This document shows positions 61,090 through 64,000 of a stretch of DNA of 64,000 nt, piece after piece. The stretch covers positions 868,001-932,000 of the forward strand of contig JAPWJX010000003.1 in the NCBI GenBank assembly GCA_028283855.1. Reading direction: 5' to 3'. Origin of the DNA: Verrucomicrobium sp. (lineage in GTDB: Bacteria > Verrucomicrobiota > Verrucomicrobiia > Methylacidiphilales > GAS474). Below the pieces are notes generated by a model. That model had not been told where the DNA came from. It worked only from the letters and a program-made list of their open reading frames with translations, and did not search any database. Positions within the stretch are counted from its first letter, which is position 1. Every line of letters starts with the position of its first letter. Both the position numbers and the translations under genes were made by a program.

Positions 61090-61622
61090 CCGACGCCTTT
61101 CTCCGCCGCGCGGGCTGGGGGGTTTCCCTGGCCGCGCACCTCCTTCTCTTCTGCGGGGCGGGCCTGTGGATGGTGCGGCATCCCGTTTACAGCGTGCGGT
61201 CGGCGCCGACCTCCGCGGAGGTCGACCTGGTGGCCGCCCCGGAACCGGTCCCGCCGCCGACGCCGGAAAATGAAATGCCTTCCGCCGAGCGGCCCGCCCC
61301 TCCGCCGCCCCGGATGAAGGAGGCGGCCCGGGCCTCGCGCGGCGTCCGCCAGGCCGCCCCGGATTACGCCTCCAATCCTCCCCCCGTCTACCCGGAGGCG
61401 GCGCGGCGCGCCCGCCAGCAGGGGACCGTCTTGTTGACCGTGTGGGTTGACGAGAAGGGCGGCGTGAAGGAGGCCGCCGTCTGCTGTTCCTCCGGCTTCC
61501 CGCTCCTGGACGGCGCGGCGCTGAAGGCCGTCCGTGCCTGGAAATTCCAGCCCGCCGTCCTTGGCGGGCTGGCCGTTTCCGACCGCGTCAACGTTCCCGT
61601 CCGCTTCGTGCTGCGGGGGTGA
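61086..61622 (+). CDS. tonB: TonB energy-transducing protein
   Basis: 178 residues. One N-terminal membrane helix (WGVSLAAHLLLFCGAGLWMV, with the conserved SxxxH pattern), a Pro-rich spacer crossing the periplasm, and a C-terminal TonB domain (NPPPVYPEAARRARQQGTVLLTVWVDEKG ... AALKAVRAWKFQPA). It transmits energy from ExbBD to the receptors at 57.7 kb and possibly 32.6 kb. The C-terminal domain contains an unusual Cys-Cys pair (AAVCCSSGF). Translation is coupled to exbD by ATGA. Confidence 0.93.
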   Translation: MTDAFLRRAGWGVSLAAHLLLFCGAGLWMVRHPVYSVRSAPTSAEVDLVAAPEPVPPPTPENEMPSAERPAPPPPRMKEAARASRGVRQAAPDYASNPPPVYPEAARRARQQGTVLLTVWVDEKGGVKEAAVCCSSGFPLLDGAALKAVRAWKFQPAVLGGLAVSDRVNVPVRFVLRG

Positions 61623-61635
61623 GCCCCTTTTTCCT

Positions 61636-62331
61636 ATGAACTCCCGCCTTGTCCGCCGCCTCCACCGCTGGGTCGGCCTTGTTTTCAGCCTGATCGTCTT
61701 CACTTCCGCGGGCAGCGGAATCCTGCACACCGTGATGACCTGGACCCAGCCGCCGCCGCCCAAGGCGGGCCCGGCCGGACCGCCGCTCGACCTGGGGCAG
61801 GTGAAAGTCGGCATCGCGCAGGCGGAGGCGGCGCTGCCGCGCGACGGGAAGGTTCTTTCCGGGGCCAACCTGCGGATGATCGGCGGCCAGCCCTGGTACG
61901 TCTTCTACCGCCGCGGGGAGGCCGCCGGTTTTTACGTCAGCGCCGTCACGGGAAAGGCGGAGCCGGGGGAGGATGAAATCTTTGCCCGCGAGATCGCCCG
62001 CCGCTTCCTGAATCGGGAGGGGTTGCGGAAGAGCGATTACCTGACGGCCTTTAACGGGGAGTATCTCAATATCTTCCGCATCCTGCCGGTCTACCGGTTT
62101 GACGCGGACGACGCGCGGCACACCCGCGTCTACGTCTCGACGACCACGGAGAGCGTCACCCGGGCGACGGACGATGCAAAGCAGTTCGAGGCGTCGGTCT
62201 TCAGCAATTTCCACAAGCTGATGTTCCTGCCGAACAAGATGGCGCGGGACGTCACCCTCGTCGTGCTGATGGGCGGCCTCCTTGCGGTGGCCTCCCTGGG
62301 CATCGCCCTCTTCTTTCTGACTCGCCGCTAG
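61636..62331 (+). CDS. PepSY-type inner-membrane protein linked to the TonB operon
   Basis: 231 residues from ATG 61636. Helix 1 ([23 protein letters not shown]) carries the HxxxG... pattern of PepSY-associated membrane proteins, some of which bind heme as iron reductases. A periplasmic domain ([45 protein letters not shown]) looks like PepSY, and a second helix ends the protein ([24 protein letters not shown]). Iron-regulated PepSY reductases have more helices, so this is a shortened relative. The operon position after tonB suggests a role in periplasmic iron or chelate handling. It overlaps the convergent kinase gene by four bases. Confidence 0.78.
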   Translation: MNSRLVRRLHRWVGLVFSLIVFTSAGSGILHTVMTWTQPPPPKAGPAGPPLDLGQVKVGIAQAEAALPRDGKVLSGANLRMIGGQPWYVFYRRGEAAGFYVSAVTGKAEPGEDEIFAREIARRFLNREGLRKSDYLTAFNGEYLNIFRILPVYRFDADDARHTRVYVSTTTESVTRATDDAKQFEASVFSNFHKLMFLPNKMARDVTLVVLMGGLLAVASLGIALFFLTRR

Positions 62332-64000
62332 ACCGGCATCCCCTCGGGGCGGGAAAGGGCGGCGTGGGCCCGCCGGAGCGTCTCGGCCAGGATGTCCTGG
62401 CGCAGGGGCTTGGTCAGGTATTCGTCGAAACCCTGCTGCAGGCACCGCTCCCGTTCGGCGGGAAGGACGGCGGCGGTGAGGGCGGAAATGTAGGCGCGGC
62501 GCTCGCCGCCCGCCTCTTCCTCCCCCTGGCGGATTTGCAGCGCGGCTTCCAAGCCGTCCTGCTCCGGCATGTGGAGATCCATCAGGATGCAGTCGGCCGC
62601 TTCCTCCCGGTGGAGCGCCACGGCCTCCCGCCCGTTGCGGGCGACGCGGAAGCCGTAGCCGAGCTTGCGCAGGAGGAGGCTGATGACCTTCACGTTGATG
62701 GCGTCGTCCTCCGCCACCAGGATGTTGAGGGGGTGCTGTTCCGCCAGCGGGCCCTCCAGCGGGCGCGGGGAAGGGGCGTCGCTTTCGGCGGGCGCTTCCT
62801 CGAACGGAAGGGTGCAGCGGAAGAGGGAGCCATGGCCGGGGCTGCTTTCGACTTCCAGCGTGCCGCCCATGAGGCGGGCCAGCCGTTCGGAGATGGCCAG
62901 CCCCAGGCCGGTGCCTCCGTAGCGGCGGGAGATGCTGGAATCGGCCTGCACGAAGGGCTCGAAGATGCGGCGGAGCTTTTCCGGGGAGATGCCGATGCCG
63001 GTGTCCCGCACGTAGAAGATGAGGCGCGGGGGCGCCCCTTCCTGGGCGCAGGCGCGCTTGAGGCCCAGGGTGACGGAGCCCTTTTCGGTGAATTTGAGGG
63101 AGTTGCCGCTGAGGTTGACCAGGATTTGCCGCAGCCGTCCGCTGTCTCCCAAGACGCGCGCGGGGAGGCCGGGCTCAATCTCCAGCTGCAGGTGGACGTC
63201 GGGATTGCGGTGGGTGGAGGAAAGAAGGGTGCGGACTCCCTCCAGCAGCTCGAAGGGGGAGAAGACGTTGCGGTCAATCTCCATGCGGCCGGACTCGATG
63301 CGGCTGTAGTCGAGCACGTCGTCCAGGATGCGCAGGAGGGCCTGGCCGCATTGTTGGATTGTCTGGACGTATTCCCGTTCTTCCGTTTCCAGGGGCTTTT
63401 CCGCCAGCTGGTCGGCGAAGCCGAGGATGCCGTTCATGGGGGTGCGGATCTCGTGGCTCATGACGGCCAGGAAGTCGCTCTTGGCCCGTTCGGCGGCCAA
63501 GGCCTGGCGCATGAGCTCCTGTTCCTGGGCGCGGGCGCGGCGGCTTTCCGTGATGTCCTGAAGGGTGCCGGTGACGCGGCGCAGGCGGCCTTCGTGGAAC
63601 TCGGCCTCGCCCACGGTGCGGACCCAGATGCGGCGCTTGGCGGCGGTGACCATCTCCAGGTCCAGCTGGTAGGGCTTTCCCTGGATGGCGCAGGCGTCGA
63701 AGGCGGCGCGGAGCGTTTCCCGGTGCTCCGGCGCGTAGAAATCGAGGGCTTCCTCCAGCTTCGGCTCGTAGTTTTCCGGCACTTCATGGATCTGGCAGAG
63801 CTGGCGGCTCCACTTGACCTTCTGCTCGGGAAATTCGACGGACCAGGCGCCGATCTTGGAGATCGATTCCGCCATCTGCAGGAGGTGGCGGCTGTGCCGC
63901 AGGTTTTCCTCGGCCTGCCGGCGCTCGGTGATGTCGACGAAGCCGATGAGGAGGTTGTCCGCGTCCAGGCGCCCGGCGGTGACGCTGAGCCAGCGGGGCT
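62328..64000 (-). CDS. Hybrid sensor histidine kinase, 5' end outside the window
   Basis: The frame is open to the right edge; an ATG at 63875 is internal because PAS-linker sequence ([18 protein letters not shown]) continues before it. Domains in order: the end of one PAS/PAC, a second PAS-PAC ([18 protein letters not shown] ... [16 protein letters not shown]), HisKA with the phosphoacceptor in [15 protein letters not shown], and HATPase with [25 protein letters not shown] and [15 protein letters not shown]-terminal receiver has its Asp in [13 protein letters not shown] and ends in [14 protein letters not shown]. No output domain is visible, so phosphate is probably passed on. The input signal is unknown. 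Confidence 0.92.
   Translation of the reverse strand, partial: PRWLSVTAGRLDADNLLIGFVDITERRQAEENLRHSRHLLQMAESISKIGAWSVEFPEQKVKWSRQLCQIHEVPENYEPKLEEALDFYAPEHRETLRAAFDACAIQGKPYQLDLEMVTAAKRRIWVRTVGEAEFHEGRLRRVTGTLQDITESRRARAQEQELMRQALAAERAKSDFLAVMSHEIRTPMNGILGFADQLAEKPLETEEREYVQTIQQCGQALLRILDDVLDYSRIESGRMEIDRNVFSPFELLEGVRTLLSSTHRNPDVHLQLEIEPGLPARVLGDSGRLRQILVNLSGNSLKFTEKGSVTLGLKRACAQEGAPPRLIFYVRDTGIGISPEKLRRIFEPFVQADSSISRRYGGTGLGLAISERLARLMGGTLEVESSPGHGSLFRCTLPFEEAPAESDAPSPRPLEGPLAEQHPLNILVAEDDAINVKVISLLLRKLGYGFRVARNGREAVALHREEAADCILMDLHMPEQDGLEAALQIRQGEEEAGGERRAYISALTAAVLPAERERCLQQGFDEYLTKPLRQDILAETLRRAHAALSRPEGMPV

Overview
The window is a 64 kb, densely coded, GC-rich chromosomal segment with no intergenic gap above about 200 bases. 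It most likely comes from a member of the Verrucomicrobiota. That is an inference from gene content: a DnaX whose zinc module is replaced by a short GPKVDFDPND-type segment, the nfeD-floA pair, an exosortase with a separate EpsI protein, FolE2 in place of FolE, and a very large autotransporter. There is no rRNA, CRISPR array, transposase or phage gene, so this is ordinary chromosome with several functional islands.

Layout. Bases 1-7745 hold the 3' part of a giant autotransporter whose start lies outside the window. Next come the SRP RNA gene and dnaX-ybaB-recR, a PspC-domain protein and a terminator (7.8-10.7 kb). leuA, a small HD hydrolase and nfeD-floA plus a small membrane protein follow (10.7-16.1 kb). 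An exosortase and surface-polysaccharide locus fills 16.1-25.7 kb: exosortase, WecG-type transferase, EpsI, a GT4-GT9 fusion, a polymerase-like protein, two GT9 transferases and a flippase. A housekeeping stretch (25.8-29.5 kb) carries tRNA-Lys, a LysM amidase, folE2, a methyltransferase, rsfS, nadD and tRNA-Pro.

Bases 29.5-36.2 kb form a metal island. One operon encodes a TonB-dependent receptor, a cysteine-rich secreted protein, an outer-membrane efflux lipoprotein and a Tat-exported multicopper oxidase. Facing it is a three-gene module with the architecture of CnrY-CnrX-CnrH (anti-sigma, periplasmic metal sensor, ECF sigma factor). The CnrX-like protein keeps all five metal ligands known from Cupriavidus CnrX with the same mutual spacing. 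This is the most striking system in the window. Two unknown proteins and a rhomboid-like protein follow, then a CheR-CheB-phytoene desaturase operon (38.1-41.5 kb).

Bases 41.5-50.5 kb hold a four-gene MdtABC/MuxABC-like RND efflux operon whose genes all overlap by 4 bases. Its second pump gene carries a one-base frameshift. After a tRNA-Met, kup and a second tRNA-Pro comes a secreted multidomain protein with a thioredoxin fold lacking cysteines and a C-terminal PDZ domain. The last region (55-62.3 kb) is a TonB energisation and uptake locus: siderophore-interacting reductase, divergent MarR regulator and SDR enzyme, a small Cys protein, a TonB-dependent receptor, ExbB, ExbD, TonB and a PepSY protein. 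The window ends inside a hybrid histidine kinase.

Together the genes describe a Gram-negative-type cell with an elaborate outer membrane, several envelope metal systems and polysaccharide export. All identifications come from reading motifs and domain order by eye. No database search was run.
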